DNA from: Limisphaera sp.
GTDB lineage: Bacteria > Verrucomicrobiota > Verrucomicrobiia > Limisphaerales > Limisphaeraceae
Length of the DNA: 64,000 nucleotides
Direction: 5' to 3'
Assembly: GCA_025057755.1 (NCBI GenBank)
Contig: JANWVC010000007.1
Location: 186,001-250,000 of the forward strand
How positions within the stretch are numbered: the first letter of the stretch is position 1; each line of letters begins with the position of its first letter. Positions 29,608-39,214 of this stretch are shown piece by piece. The translations under genes and the position numbers were made by a program. A model generated the notes under the pieces. That model was not told the DNA's origin. It saw nothing but the letters and a program-made list of their open reading frames with translations, and made no database searches.

Positions 29608-29759
29608 GGCGGTCCCGGTTCCAGATCAGGCCATGCTGGTTCTCCGCCCAGGCAGGGACGTCCTCGGTACGCCCTCTAGTCTGAGCAGCAATGACGCTTC
29701 CCGCTCCTTTTGCCGTTTAAAATGGTCGGGTCGGCTTACCGCGATGCCGCCGTGCACAT

Positions 29760-31172
29760 TCATTGAAGCCGGCGCTTCCATGCCTGCAACTCCCGAGCCA
29801 CAGCTTTTGGTCCTGGCGATCCTGGCAGGGTTCTTCGTTGCATGGCGCGATCCAGGTTAAATACCTCGAGAAGCGATGGATCAAAATCCGGGTAGATGTT
29901 GCGCCATTCCTCCAAGGGCAATTGTGGGAGGGGACACCCCAAGCGTTCGGCGCGCTCGACTGCAGCGCCGACCAAATGATGGGCCTGGCGAAAAGGCACA
30001 CCCCGAAGGACCAGGGCCTCTGCCAGATCCGTGGCAAGCAAGGTTGGATCCGCTACAGCTGCGGCACATCGTTCGCGCCGAAATTGCACCTGACCCAACA
30101 TTTCGGCCAGAATACGAGTACACGCCCGGACGGTATCCGCTGTGTCGAATAACCGTTCTTTATCCTCTTGCAGGTCTCGATTGTAGGTCAGAGGCAGTCC
30201 TTTCAGAAGAACCAACAGAGCCGTAAGGTTTCCAATCACCCGACTGGATTTGCCGCGCACCAGTTCGGCCACGTCAGGGTTCTTCTTCTGGGGCATCAGA
30301 GAGGATCCAGTAGTGAAAGCGTCTCCGATTTGGATGTAGCCGAACTCGCTGCTGTTCCATAGAATTAAATCCTCCGCCAGACGCGACAGATGCACCGCCA
30401 GAATCGCGGCCGTAGCACAGAATTCCAAGATGAAATCCCGGTCGCTGACAGCGTCCATCGAGTTGCGCATGATTCGGGGGCGTCCCTGGCGATCTATAAA
30501 TCCGAGGCGTTTGGCCACCTCCGCCCGATCTAGCGGCAGCGTTGAACCTGCGAGGGCCCCTGCACCCAACGGGCATTCATTGAGTCGCTCTGCACATGCC
30601 CTCAGACGTTGGCAATCGCGATCCAGCATTTCCACGTAGGCCAGAAGATGATGGGCGGCCGAGACCGGCTGCGCTCGTTGCAAGTGAGTGTAACCTGGTA
30701 TCCAGATGGTTACCGACTGTTCGGCCAACTTCACCAGCGCCCGCATTAAGGTTCGAATCTCCTCTTGCAACACGCGGATCTCCTGCCGTACCCAGAGCCG
30801 AAGGTCCAGCGCTACCTGATCATTACGCGATCGGCCCATGTGGAGCTTTGCCCCTGCTGGAGTCCGCCGCGTCAGTTCCGCTTCGATGTTCATGTGGACG
30901 TCTTCCAGCTCAGGGCGCCACTTCCACCGGCCTTGTCGGATCTCATCAGCGATTGTCTCCAACGCCTTTCGAATGGATCGGTATTCTGCTTCAGTCAAAA
31001 GCCCCGCTTTTCGTAACATGGCCGCGTGAGCCAGGGAGCCTTGAATGTCCTGAGCCCACATCCGGCTATCAAAGCTCACCGATTCTGTGAACCGGGCCAC
31101 GGACTCGTGGGGGCCTTCCCGGAACCTACCGCTCCGGGATATCGGTTGATCGGTTTTGCCTTTGGTGCTCAC
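29760..31172 (-). CDS. argH: argininosuccinate lyase
   Basis: Splits argininosuccinate to arginine and fumarate, the last step of arginine synthesis. The family signature GSSLMPQKKNPD is intact, as are HMGRSRNDQVALDLRLW, GYTHLQRAQPVSAAHHLLAY and the LEDVHMNIE region. From the GTG at 31172 the protein is about 470 residues, close to the usual 460. The frame stays open to 31352, but the added residues are cysteine- and arginine-rich and do not resemble ArgH, so a GTG start at 31172 or 31181 is preferred. The usual LWGGRF at the N-terminus is replaced by ISRSGRF, a small deviation. No other arg gene is adjacent. Confidence 0.92.
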   Translation of the reverse strand: MSTKGKTDQPISRSGRFREGPHESVARFTESVSFDSRMWAQDIQGSLAHAAMLRKAGLLTEAEYRSIRKALETIADEIRQGRWKWRPELEDVHMNIEAELTRRTPAGAKLHMGRSRNDQVALDLRLWVRQEIRVLQEEIRTLMRALVKLAEQSVTIWIPGYTHLQRAQPVSAAHHLLAYVEMLDRDCQRLRACAERLNECPLGAGALAGSTLPLDRAEVAKRLGFIDRQGRPRIMRNSMDAVSDRDFILEFCATAAILAVHLSRLAEDLILWNSSEFGYIQIGDAFTTGSSLMPQKKNPDVAELVRGKSSRVIGNLTALLVLLKGLPLTYNRDLQEDKERLFDTADTVRACTRILAEMLGQVQFRRERCAAAVADPTLLATDLAEALVLRGVPFRQAHHLVGAAVERAERLGCPLPQLPLEEWRNIYPDFDPSLLEVFNLDRAMQRRTLPGSPGPKAVARELQAWKRRLQ

Positions 31173-31656
31173 ACTGCGCACGATGCCGCAGCCGGTTCGG
31201 CAAGTCACTCCCAAAGGCGTGGCCCCATGCCTCGGCCTGAACGCGGGCCACAAACTCCTCGGCTGCGCGACGTGATCTCCCCGGCATCGGATCACCCGGC
31301 TCCATCCAGAGCATACCCGACCCCATGAAAAAAGTTGGGAATTCGCAGACAAGGGTTGTGCGTCTGGCAGGCAAGGGCTTCCACGTCTTTGAAGGAAATC
31401 CGGACAAGAACGCGCATTGCACCCGCAGTGGACCGCGTGGACTGCGAGCCGACTCCGACCTTATAATTATTCAGGGGGATCTCCAGAACTGCGGAAGACA
31501 GCGGCGAATCGGCGTCAACCAGATTTCCAGCCACACTCCAAATTGCTCCGGGAGGCCTTCTGTCTTCGGGATAAGGACTTCTCACCGCGGAGTTTGTTGA
31601 AAGAACGCGACTTTGCACTTTCCATGGGATGAAAGGCTGAATATGTTAAGGATGCT
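31173..31656. other. intergenic stretch between argH and tRNA-Gln
   Basis: About 480 bases. The only item of note is a TATAAT hexamer at 31462-31467 with a poor upstream partner. No coding frame is convincing. Confidence 0.4.
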
Positions 31657-31730
31657 TGTCCGGTGGTGTAACGGTAGCACAAGGGTCTTTGGAGCCCTTT
31701 GTCATGGTTCGAATCCATGCCGGACAGCCA
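31657..31730 (+). tRNA. tRNA-Gln (TTG)
   Basis: The acceptor stem TGTCCGG pairs with CCGGACA. The anticodon arm is AGGGT CTTTGGA GCCCT, giving anticodon TTG. The T arm carries GGTTCGAATCC. Discriminator G and CCA (31728-31730) are encoded. The weak T-A first pair is typical of bacterial tRNA-Gln. Confidence 0.96.
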
Positions 31731-31754
31731 CATTTCCTTCAAGACTTGTACCTC

Positions 31755-32357
31755 ATGAATGATTGGCGGATTCAGGCGAGGGCTTCTCATTGCCAGGAAT
31801 GCGGCCGTGGGTTTACCGACGGCCAGCCTTACCACTCGATGTTATGGGCTAAACCCGGCCATTACCGCCGGCAGGATGTTTGTCCGCAATGCTGGACGCA
31901 GCATTACCGCCAACAGGCTCGGACTCGGCCCGATCTTGTCTCTTACTGGCGCGGCTTATACGAAGCGCCGCCCTCCTCCTCGGAACCCATGCCGCATGAT
32001 GCGGTTGAGGAGTTGCTTCGGCAATTGTGCCAGCGGCAGGACGCGCGGTATTGGCCAGCGGTGTATATCCTCGCTGTGATGATGGAGCGTCGACGCCTGT
32101 TGCGGGTCAAGGAACAGTTTTGGCGACAAGGCCAGCGTGTGTTTGTCTACGAGCATGTACGGACTGGTGAGGCTTTCACGGTGCCGGATCCGGCGCTGAA
32201 ATTGTCAGAACTGGGAACGGTTCAGCGATTGGTGGCTCACCTGCTTGAAAACGGCCTGCCGGCTCAGGACGGCAAACGGGATTCCCAAACAGAGAGCCGG
32301 CCTGTGGAAACCACCGGCCTGCAACCCGCGGAAACGGGTGCCTCAGCACACGGGTGA
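31755..32357 (+). CDS. conserved-looking CxxC zinc-ribbon-like protein, function unknown
   Basis: A 200-residue cytoplasmic protein. The ATG at 31755 is the first after the tRNA. The N-terminus carries two CxxC pairs, HCQECGRGF and VCPQCW, about 32 residues apart, arranged like a treble-clef or zinc-ribbon site (residues 11-50). A helical middle (AVEELLRQLCQRQDARYWPAVYILAVMMERRRLLRVKEQF in sense) and a charged low-complexity tail follow. I do not recognise a named family. It ends three bases before rnc, so it is probably cotranscribed with RNase III; an RNA-related role is only a guess from that position. Confidence 0.75.
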   Translation: MNDWRIQARASHCQECGRGFTDGQPYHSMLWAKPGHYRRQDVCPQCWTQHYRQQARTRPDLVSYWRGLYEAPPSSSEPMPHDAVEELLRQLCQRQDARYWPAVYILAVMMERRRLLRVKEQFWRQGQRVFVYEHVRTGEAFTVPDPALKLSELGTVQRLVAHLLENGLPAQDGKRDSQTESRPVETTGLQPAETGASAHG

Positions 32358-32360
32358 GCG

Positions 32361-33188
32361 ATGCCGGAGATGGACATTCCTGGCGATACACAGAGCTTGG
32401 AGGCCCGCTTGGGATGGCGCTTTCGCCAACGTGAGTTGCTGGCCATGGCCCTCACGCATCCTTCAGTGGCTGCGGATGCTCAGGCCTCATTGGCGACCAA
32501 CCAGCGACTGGAATTTTTGGGCGATGCGGTGCTCGGCATGATCTTGAGTCAGGCGCTTTACCAACGTTATCCGGCTTATGAAGAGGGACGACTAACAAAG
32601 GCTCGCGCTCGCCTGGTCAATCGCCGCACTCTTGCCGAAAGGGCGCGCGCGTTGGAGTTGGGAAAATATCTGGTTCTGAGCCCGGGCGAAGAACGACTAG
32701 GAGGCCGTCAACGCTCATCGGCACTGGCCGATGCGTATGAGGCGCTCGTCGGAGCCCTGTATTTGGACGGTGGTCTGGAAGCTGCCCGAGAGTTTGTACT
32801 GCGCGAATTTGAAAGTCTCTTGGCACGAGTTGAGTCGCTTCCCTGGCCGGACAATCCGAAGGGTGAGCTTCAGGAACTTTTGCAGGCGGAGTCCCCGCAT
32901 CCGCCGGAATACCGCACGTTGAGTGTCAGTGGCCCTGATCATGCACGCATTTTCGAGTGCGCGGTATGGCATCAAGGCCGCGAACTGGGGCGCGGAAAAG
33001 GCCCGAGCAAAAAGGCTGCGGAAAGTGAAGCTGCGTTGGAGGCTCTGCGTCGGTTGCAAGGTCAGCCTGCGCAATTGCCGGAGCTCTCGTGCTCACGCCT
33101 GGATGCACGGAAACGCGCGCGAAGATCGACCGGGTCTAAAGGTTCGTCTCAAACGCAAACGCCGGGGAGTGAGCTGGAGGCTAGTTAG
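32361..33188 (+). CDS. rnc: ribonuclease III
   Basis: RNase III cleaves double-stranded RNA in rRNA processing and mRNA turnover. The catalytic domain carries NQRLEFLGDAVLG (signature, with the metal-binding Glu and Asp) at about residues 48-60 and DAYEALVGALYLDGG further on. The double-stranded RNA binding domain starts near NPKGELQELLQ and includes GRGKGPSKKAAESEAALEAL. At 275 residues it is somewhat longer than the usual 225-250 because of a basic C-terminal tail. It follows the CxxC protein with three bases between and precedes the BtpA-family gene by 49 bases. Confidence 0.95.
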   Translation: MPEMDIPGDTQSLEARLGWRFRQRELLAMALTHPSVAADAQASLATNQRLEFLGDAVLGMILSQALYQRYPAYEEGRLTKARARLVNRRTLAERARALELGKYLVLSPGEERLGGRQRSSALADAYEALVGALYLDGGLEAAREFVLREFESLLARVESLPWPDNPKGELQELLQAESPHPPEYRTLSVSGPDHARIFECAVWHQGRELGRGKGPSKKAAESEAALEALRRLQGQPAQLPELSCSRLDARKRARRSTGSKGSSQTQTPGSELEAS

Positions 33189-33237
33189 GAGAATTGCGTC
33201 GCCGGTCGCGGATCGGATCCATCTGCCAGATTCACCC

Positions 33238-34083
33238 ATGGATGCTGCTTCAAGGAACGAGCGATATGCAGATTTGTTTGCCGGGCACCGCCGGGTTTTG
33301 GTCGGTGTCTTGCACTTGCGGCCGTTGCCCGGAGCCCCGCGGTGGGGAGGCAGCATGCAAGTGGTGATCGACGCTGCGGTGGCAGACGCCCGGGCTTATG
33401 CAGAGGGGGGTGTGCACGCGTTGTGTCTGGAAAACTTTGGTGACATTCCGTTTACACCCGGCCCTGTGGGGCCGGAGACAGTCGCTGCCATGGCTGTCGT
33501 TGCAACCGCTGTGCGGGAGGCGGTTGCGTTGCCGCTGGGATTTAATGTGCTCCGTAACGATGCCCAAGCTGCCCTCGCTTTGTGCGCAGCCTGCGGCGGC
33601 TGCTTTGTCCGTGTGAATGTGCACGTGGGCGCCATGCTGACCGACCAGGGCCTTATTCAAGGTTCAGCTCACGAGACGCTCCGGTACCGGGCGCGGGTCG
33701 CGCCCGAGGTCTCCATCTGGGCGGACGTATTGGTGAAACATGCAATCCCTTTGGGCCAGTGGCCGTTGGAAATGGCCGCTTGGGACACGTGGCAGCGTGG
33801 CTTGGCGGATGCACTGATCCTTTCTGGTGTCGCCACGGGTGAACCTGCTGATCCTCAGCATCTAAAGCGGCTGCGTACAGATTGCGCCGGGGCACGAATC
33901 CTGATCGGCAGCGGTATTACCCCGCACAATCTTGGAGAGTATGCCGCTGCAGATGGTTTTCTCGTGGGTTCGTATGTCAAACGAGAGGGTCGAGTTGAAC
34001 AGCCGGTGGATGTCGAGCGAGTCCGTGCCTTGGTGCGTGCATTCAATCAGTTGCCCCCCTTGCGGGAGTTCTCTCATACATAA
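33238..34083 (+). CDS. BtpA/SgcQ family TIM-barrel protein
   Basis: A 281-residue protein of the BtpA family. In cyanobacteria BtpA helps stabilise photosystem I, but non-phototrophs also carry the family and its general role is unknown. Family landmarks: GVLHLRPLPGAPRWGG near the N-terminus, ALCLENFGDIPF, LPLGFNVLRNDAQAAL, FVRVNVHVGAMLTDQGLIQG, WADVLVKHAIPLG, and RILIGSGITPHNLGEYAAADGFLVGSYVKREG near the end, which resembles a phosphate-binding barrel end. The ATG at 33238 is the natural start; the frame further upstream overlaps rnc. It is the last gene of the local plus-strand group and is followed directly by a terminator. Confidence 0.85.
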   Translation: MDAASRNERYADLFAGHRRVLVGVLHLRPLPGAPRWGGSMQVVIDAAVADARAYAEGGVHALCLENFGDIPFTPGPVGPETVAAMAVVATAVREAVALPLGFNVLRNDAQAALALCAACGGCFVRVNVHVGAMLTDQGLIQGSAHETLRYRARVAPEVSIWADVLVKHAIPLGQWPLEMAAWDTWQRGLADALILSGVATGEPADPQHLKRLRTDCAGARILIGSGITPHNLGEYAAADGFLVGSYVKREGRVEQPVDVERVRALVRAFNQLPPLREFSHT

Positions 34084-34105
34084 CCTGCTTGTGGCAGGTT
34101 TTCTT
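34082..34105 (+). terminator. intrinsic terminator after the BtpA-family gene
   Basis: A perfect seven-base stem AACCTGC / GCAGGTT closes a five-base loop (TTGTG) and runs into TTCTT. It begins on the stop codon of the BtpA-family gene. Confidence 0.75.
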
Positions 34106-34620
34106 GCTGACAGGCGGGCCTTGCCTTTGCCGGCAGAGTTTTCCTTTTGCAACCTGCGAAAGATGGTTGAGTTGCAGCCGGCCCAAGTTCCAAGGCGGTT
34201 GGATGATAAGGTGTCTTCGGCGGGGGCTACACACGGAATCATCCTCCGGCGGCTTTGACATAAGAAGATTCGTTTTCAAAGATTCCTCTTGAAGGGAATT
34301 GACATGCGCCGGTTGATCGAGGCGGACCCAGGTGTGATCAGTCCGATGGGCAAAGGAGTTTGCGAGGTCTGCGCGCAATCGCAGGCCGGCAGGGATGAGA
34401 ATGGATAAGAGAGCTGAAACCGCGCGTGTGAGAGAACGGGGCGACAAACTTCCCAGCCCCGTCGCGTGGAATTATGGACATAAAATTCCAGCAAAGGCGC
34501 CGGGTAGAGAAGAGGGGATTCAGACATAAGAGCCGGCCGTTGTGGTGTCAGGGGGCCGAAATAAACGATCCCCGTTGGGCTGAACCGGCGGATTGCAAAT
34601 TTGGAAGCGGCTCCTACCTA
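34106..34620. other. intergenic stretch upstream of the GH30-like gene
   Basis: About 510 bases. It contains a TTGACA at 34299-34304 without a matching -10 element at normal spacing. An open frame in phase with the downstream gene starts at 34474 but looks non-coding. No RNA gene is seen. Confidence 0.4.
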
Positions 34621-37600
34621 ATGAAGGACACGATTCTTTGTCCGTGCGTCACTTTTTTCAAAACATGTTTGCGACCGGGGTTATATCTGTTTTTTCACAA
34701 GGTCTTTCGCCTGCCTGGCGAGTCGGCGCCGGGAATTCGAATACGGCGGCGGGCCGATTGGTGGCGACTTTTGGTCGCGTGGTTTGTTGCACCGGCTTTG
34801 CATGTAGGAGCAAGCGAATCACCGATCATATTGGAGGCTGAAGCCGGATTGTTGGGCGCGGAGTGGGAACGGCGCGGCGAGGGAGATCAGTTTTGGATCT
34901 CCATCCTGTCCAACGGGACGGGTTCTCACCCGATACGCGCTGAACGGGTGGCTACTTATACCGTGACCTTTCCTGCTCCAGGGACTTACGAGTTGTACGT
35001 GCGACTGCGTGTGGGACCGGGCACATGGAATGACGATAGTTTCTTCTATGCCAACGAGTTCAACCCCCGGTCGCCTACGAACGGCGCAGACTGGGTCACT
35101 GTTAACGGACTGGCCTCCGCGGGATTCACAAACCCGGCCGACGTGGTGCAAGGCCGCGGGTTTGCGGGCAGTGGGGTGTGGAAATGGGTGAACCTGTCGC
35201 AATATACGAATAGTGGCAGCGAAGCGCCGCGGGGGTTTGTGGTTTCATCGAGTGCGCTGGTCCAAATCTTTCAAATCGGCGGCCGAGAGGACGGGCTGGA
35301 GATCGACAAACTGGCCTTTGGGCCGGCCGGATATCGTTTCACGGTGGCCGATCTGGACGCGGGCCGACCGGGACAACCTCCTCGGGCCGTTGTCCAGATC
35401 CGACCCGAGCAGTCCCACCAGGTGATCGAAGGCATGGGAGGGGCGCTTTGTTTCTACAACGGCTGGATCCGCGCCCATCCTTATAAAGAAGAAATCTACG
35501 CTTGGGCATTTGCTGGGCTCAATCTCTCGATGTTGCGTCTGGGGAATTGGTTTCGGTATCAAGCGACGCCTCAGTTTGATCTGGAAGCCGCGGAGTTTGT
35601 GGCCCGGGCGCGACAATTGTTAGGCCGTCCTGTAAGGATCTTGATGAGCTCTTGGTCGCCTCCGGCATTTTTGAAAAGTAACGGACAAACGGGCAACGGC
35701 GGCACGTTGGTGTTTACGAACGGCGCGTTTGCCTATGGCGAGTTCGCCCAGTATTGGTACGATGCCCTGGCGGCGTATCGGCTGCTTGGGGTGAATCCAA
35801 CGTGGATCAGCATCCAGAATGAGCCGGATTGGGAAGCTCCCTATGACTCCTGCATTTTTCGGCCAGTGGAAGGATTTTTCAATGGGACGAACTGGGCTGG
35901 TTATCCGGAAGCGTTGGCGGCGGTGGCACAGCGCCTGGCGGGGCTTTCAAATCCACCCCGATTGCTGGCCCCGGAGCCGGTCGGCATCGGTTATAACGTG
36001 CTGCAGAATTATGCAACCCGTTTGGATGGGCGGCTGTTCTACGGCTTGGCCTATCATCTGTACCACGGCAGCACAGACGGCACCGCGGATGGATATATCC
36101 CCGCTCTGCGGGCCTCGACGAATCTCTTTCCGAGCAAGCCGCGATTTATGACTGAATATGGCGTCTCGAACATGATTGAATGCGCCACATTGATTCACAA
36201 TTGTCTGACCGAGGGGTTGGTCAGCGGCTACAACCATTGGAGCTTGATTTGGCCGGAAAAGGACGGTGGCCTGATTCAGATTGAATTCCCCTGGGATCGC
36301 TCCCGTTGGACCAATGCTCCACCGGGGACGCCGACACAAGCCCGAGGATACTGGCTCTCGCCGGCTTACTGGGCGATGAAACATTACTCGTTTTTTTTGG
36401 AACCGGACAGCGTTCGGGTAGGAGCAAGCAGCAGCGACAGCCATGTTCGGGTCAGCGCCTTCGTCACACCCGGGCGCGCGCGCTTGATTTGTGTATTGAT
36501 CCACCGGGACCGGTCTGTGCCGACGATCGTGACGTTGGATCCGGGCGAGTATTCCTACCGCCACAGTGCGGTTTATCAGACAACCTCCACCGAGGTATAT
36601 CACGCAGCCAGCACGAATCGTTTTGCTCTGCTGGGGCCATTGGGCGCGGAACTGATCTTGCCTCCGGAGTCGTTGACCACCGTGGTTTTTGAAGGTGTGA
36701 TTGACGTGGAACCGGCCACCGAGCCGAATCCCGGAAACGGTGCTGTTGCTGTGCCGTGGAACACGCCTTTGACATGGAGGCCGGGAAATCTTGCCGGGCA
36801 ATACGCAGTTTACATGGGACAGAACTCAAATGCGGTTGCGCAAGCGCATCCGGGCTCTCCCGAGTTCCGTGGCGTGTTCCATACAAACTGGTATCATCCC
36901 GGAGGGCTGGAGGGCCATACGACCTATTTCTGGCGCGTGGATACCATAGTTGGGGCCAATACGAACCGAGGAGTGGTATGGTCATTCACGACAGCGGCCG
37001 CTTCCGCGCTTCGAAATCGGTACCGATTCGATGAGCAAGGAGGGATTGTCTTTGGCGACTCTGAAGGGGGACCGGTTTGGAATGGCACCCTGCCAAACGG
37101 CGGGGTGTTGATGGACGGTATGTTGACCCTATCTCCCGCAGGTCAGCAATATGGCCTGCTGCCTCCGGGTATTTTAAGCGGGCTGAGCAATGTGACGATC
37201 GCCGCTTGGGTTCGGTTGCGTAACGTAGCTAATTGGACGCGCATCTTCGATTTTGGCCAGAACACCACCACCAACATGTTTTTGACGCCCCGCAGTGGGG
37301 CCAGCGGTCGGCTCCGCTTCGCTATTACAACCTCGGGGAGTTCGGGCGAACAACGCATCGATGCTGCTTTCGGATTGACCACGGGAATGTGGTATCACGT
37401 CGTGGTGACCCTGGAGGGTTCCCGAGGCTTGCTCTATGTGAATGGGACGCCGGTAGGAACAAATACTGCCCTCACTTTGCGACCGCGCGACCTGGGAGTG
37501 ACCACGAATAATTATCTGGGACGATCTCAATACACTGCGGATCCATATTTGGACGGCGTGTTGGAGGAGTTTCGCATCTATCGAGTTGCCTTGACTCCTC

Positions 37601-37866
37601 AGGAGGTGGCGGCGTTGTATGCTTTGGGCCCGGACGGGCTTTTGACCGAGGCGCCTCCGGTGCTGCGAATTAGTTTAGCCGGCACAGCCGTCCGCTTGAG
37701 TTGGCCTCTAGCTCATGCCGGTTTCAGCCTGCAGGCACGGACCGACCTGACTGAGGACTCATGGCAAGCGGTCCGGACGGCGGTGCCTCTTATTCGTGAA
37801 GGTCGCTGGGAAGTACTCATGCCTGTTACGAACGGTCCTGGTCGGTTTTTCCGGCTAGTGCGGTAA
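34621..37866 (+). CDS. secreted GH30-like glycosidase with LamG domain
   Basis: A 1,081-residue exported enzyme. A signal-like segment ends near HVGASES (about residue 65). Residues about 70-230 form a beta-sandwich carbohydrate-binding-like domain (ILEAEAGLLGAEW; GTYELYVRLRVG). The catalytic barrel follows: VIEGMGGALCFYNGW, LRLGNWFR, ILMSSWSPPAFLKSNG, putative acid/base E401 in IQNEPDW and nucleophile E512 in FMTEYGVSN. These positions and motifs fit clan GH-A, family GH30. An Ig/FN3-like spacer (near 700-790) and a LamG-3 domain (about 800-1010) lead to a short C-terminal domain ending GRFFRLVR. Likely substrates are beta-glucans or glucuronoxylan; the subfamily is not resolved. The ATG at 34474 is an alternative start. 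Confidence 0.83.
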   Translation: MKDTILCPCVTFFKTCLRPGLYLFFHKVFRLPGESAPGIRIRRRADWWRLLVAWFVAPALHVGASESPIILEAEAGLLGAEWERRGEGDQFWISILSNGTGSHPIRAERVATYTVTFPAPGTYELYVRLRVGPGTWNDDSFFYANEFNPRSPTNGADWVTVNGLASAGFTNPADVVQGRGFAGSGVWKWVNLSQYTNSGSEAPRGFVVSSSALVQIFQIGGREDGLEIDKLAFGPAGYRFTVADLDAGRPGQPPRAVVQIRPEQSHQVIEGMGGALCFYNGWIRAHPYKEEIYAWAFAGLNLSMLRLGNWFRYQATPQFDLEAAEFVARARQLLGRPVRILMSSWSPPAFLKSNGQTGNGGTLVFTNGAFAYGEFAQYWYDALAAYRLLGVNPTWISIQNEPDWEAPYDSCIFRPVEGFFNGTNWAGYPEALAAVAQRLAGLSNPPRLLAPEPVGIGYNVLQNYATRLDGRLFYGLAYHLYHGSTDGTADGYIPALRASTNLFPSKPRFMTEYGVSNMIECATLIHNCLTEGLVSGYNHWSLIWPEKDGGLIQIEFPWDRSRWTNAPPGTPTQARGYWLSPAYWAMKHYSFFLEPDSVRVGASSSDSHVRVSAFVTPGRARLICVLIHRDRSVPTIVTLDPGEYSYRHSAVYQTTSTEVYHAASTNRFALLGPLGAELILPPESLTTVVFEGVIDVEPATEPNPGNGAVAVPWNTPLTWRPGNLAGQYAVYMGQNSNAVAQAHPGSPEFRGVFHTNWYHPGGLEGHTTYFWRVDTIVGANTNRGVVWSFTTAAASALRNRYRFDEQGGIVFGDSEGGPVWNGTLPNGGVLMDGMLTLSPAGQQYGLLPPGILSGLSNVTIAAWVRLRNVANWTRIFDFGQNTTTNMFLTPRSGASGRLRFAITTSGSSGEQRIDAAFGLTTGMWYHVVVTLEGSRGLLYVNGTPVGTNTALTLRPRDLGVTTNNYLGRSQYTADPYLDGVLEEFRIYRVALTPQEVAALYALGPDGLLTEAPPVLRISLAGTAVRLSWPLAHAGFSLQARTDLTEDSWQAVRTAVPLIREGRWEVLMPVTNGPGRFFRLVR

Positions 37867-38085
37867 TCTCTCCTTTCAGGAGCAAGCAGCCATGCGCTGA
37901 GGGCGAAGCAGGTAATCGGCTCAAGCGGCGCGCGGTGATGTATGGGCCCCGCTGAATGATTGAGTCCGTCCGACGGTCACAATGACCAAGAGGGAGCATC
38001 CTTCGGGGGACCGATCCCCCTTAGAAACATTGGGATCGGCAGGGTTTCGATGTGGGGGAAAGATTCGGATGAAAACGAGCTCCCT

Positions 38086-39210
38086 TTACTGAGTGATGGC
38101 TTGATCACTCATAGAGGTTGCCAGGGTGAGGTCCACCAGTTCGCCGGGTCGTAGCCTGAGGTTTGGGGGAACGCTGACGATGATGGGCAAACCGCTGCCA
38201 GCTGGCAGGAACGGACCTCGACCGGGCTGAAAAAGCATGGTGGGCGGTTGGTTGGGTGGGACAAATACCTCGATCTGTGTTCCGACATGCATGATTCGAC
38301 CGTAACCGACCTCACGCTGTAGCCCTCGAGTTCGAACCTCCACCTCCATGCCCACCTGTGGCTCCACTCGCAGCGGCTGTGGTACATATCCCACGATGTA
38401 TTCGACCTGGCCGCTGGCGATGGTCAGAATCGGCTCAGCTCGGTCCACCATGCTGCCGGGCAGCTTGTACACAGCGGTCACCACGCCGTCGACTGGAGCA
38501 GTGAGCACCAAGGGTTGAAGTTGGGCTTCCGCCACGCGTATTTGTTCTTCCAGTACTCGCAGGGCTGCCTGGACCTGAGGCGACTCGACCGTCTGCTCTG
38601 ACGGATTGAGCTGGTTGAGGAGCTCTTCCGCCAGCCTAAGGCCTTGTTGTTTTTCGGTTACCGTTTGCCGCGCTTGTTCAAGATCACGCTGGGCGATATC
38701 CAACATGTCCCGACTAGCCACGCCCTCCTGGACTAGCTGCTGAATACGATCGAATTCGCGTTGGGCGTAGCCTAATTGAGCGCGAGCAGCGATAAGATCG
38801 GAACGCTCCCGCAAGTGATCCAAGACCGCTTGGGCGTAGCGCAACCGCTCGTTCAAGGGATAACCCATCTCGGCCAGTACAGCCTTCATTTGGGCTCGCA
38901 GCAGATTCACCGTGTTGCTGAGTACTTGGGGATCTACCGTGTCCACCACGGCCACAGCTTGGCCAAGTCGCACCGGTTGATACAAACCGACCTGCAGTTG
39001 GCTGAGCCGGCCGGGTTGGGAGCTGGTGACGTCGGCGCGCAACCCCGTGGCTGTCCCCACAACCAACGGATTGGCCAGGTTCAGTTGCCAGAGTTGCCAG
39101 GCCAACGCTGCTACGACGAGGAAAGCCAGTCCTGGCAGGATATGGGTCCGGAACAGGCGCCACAACTGTGCCGGTGGGGTAGGAATGGGAGGCAGTGGTT
39201 CCACTTTCAT
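38086..39210 (-). CDS. HlyD-like membrane fusion / adaptor protein
   Basis: A 374-residue periplasmic adaptor. One N-terminal membrane helix (LPGLAFLVVAALAWQLWQL) is followed by a biotinyl-lipoyl-like half (ADVTSSQPGRLSQLQVGLYQPVRLGQAVAVVD), a long coiled coil (about 90-220) and the returning half (PLVLTAPVDGVVTAVYKLPGSMV). A beta-barrel and membrane-proximal region follow. Such proteins link inner-membrane transporters to the outer membrane, but no ABC, MFS or RND transporter lies next to it. Instead its start is four bases after the DUF4956 gene, which follows a VTC-domain gene, so it may be the export arm of that system (inference). Confidence 0.87.
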   Translation of the reverse strand: MKVEPLPPIPTPPAQLWRLFRTHILPGLAFLVVAALAWQLWQLNLANPLVVGTATGLRADVTSSQPGRLSQLQVGLYQPVRLGQAVAVVDTVDPQVLSNTVNLLRAQMKAVLAEMGYPLNERLRYAQAVLDHLRERSDLIAARAQLGYAQREFDRIQQLVQEGVASRDMLDIAQRDLEQARQTVTEKQQGLRLAEELLNQLNPSEQTVESPQVQAALRVLEEQIRVAEAQLQPLVLTAPVDGVVTAVYKLPGSMVDRAEPILTIASGQVEYIVGYVPQPLRVEPQVGMEVEVRTRGLQREVGYGRIMHVGTQIEVFVPPNQPPTMLFQPGRGPFLPAGSGLPIIVSVPPNLRLRPGELVDLTLATSMSDQAITQ

Positions 39211-39214
39211 AGCC

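Noticed and set aside
34299-34304. TTGACA upstream of the GH30-like gene as a promoter
   Set aside because: No acceptable -10 element 16-18 bases downstream.
38005-38020. Strong hairpin GGGGGA-CCGA-TCCCCC downstream of the HlyD-like gene
   Set aside because: No T run on either side, so I did not call it a terminator.
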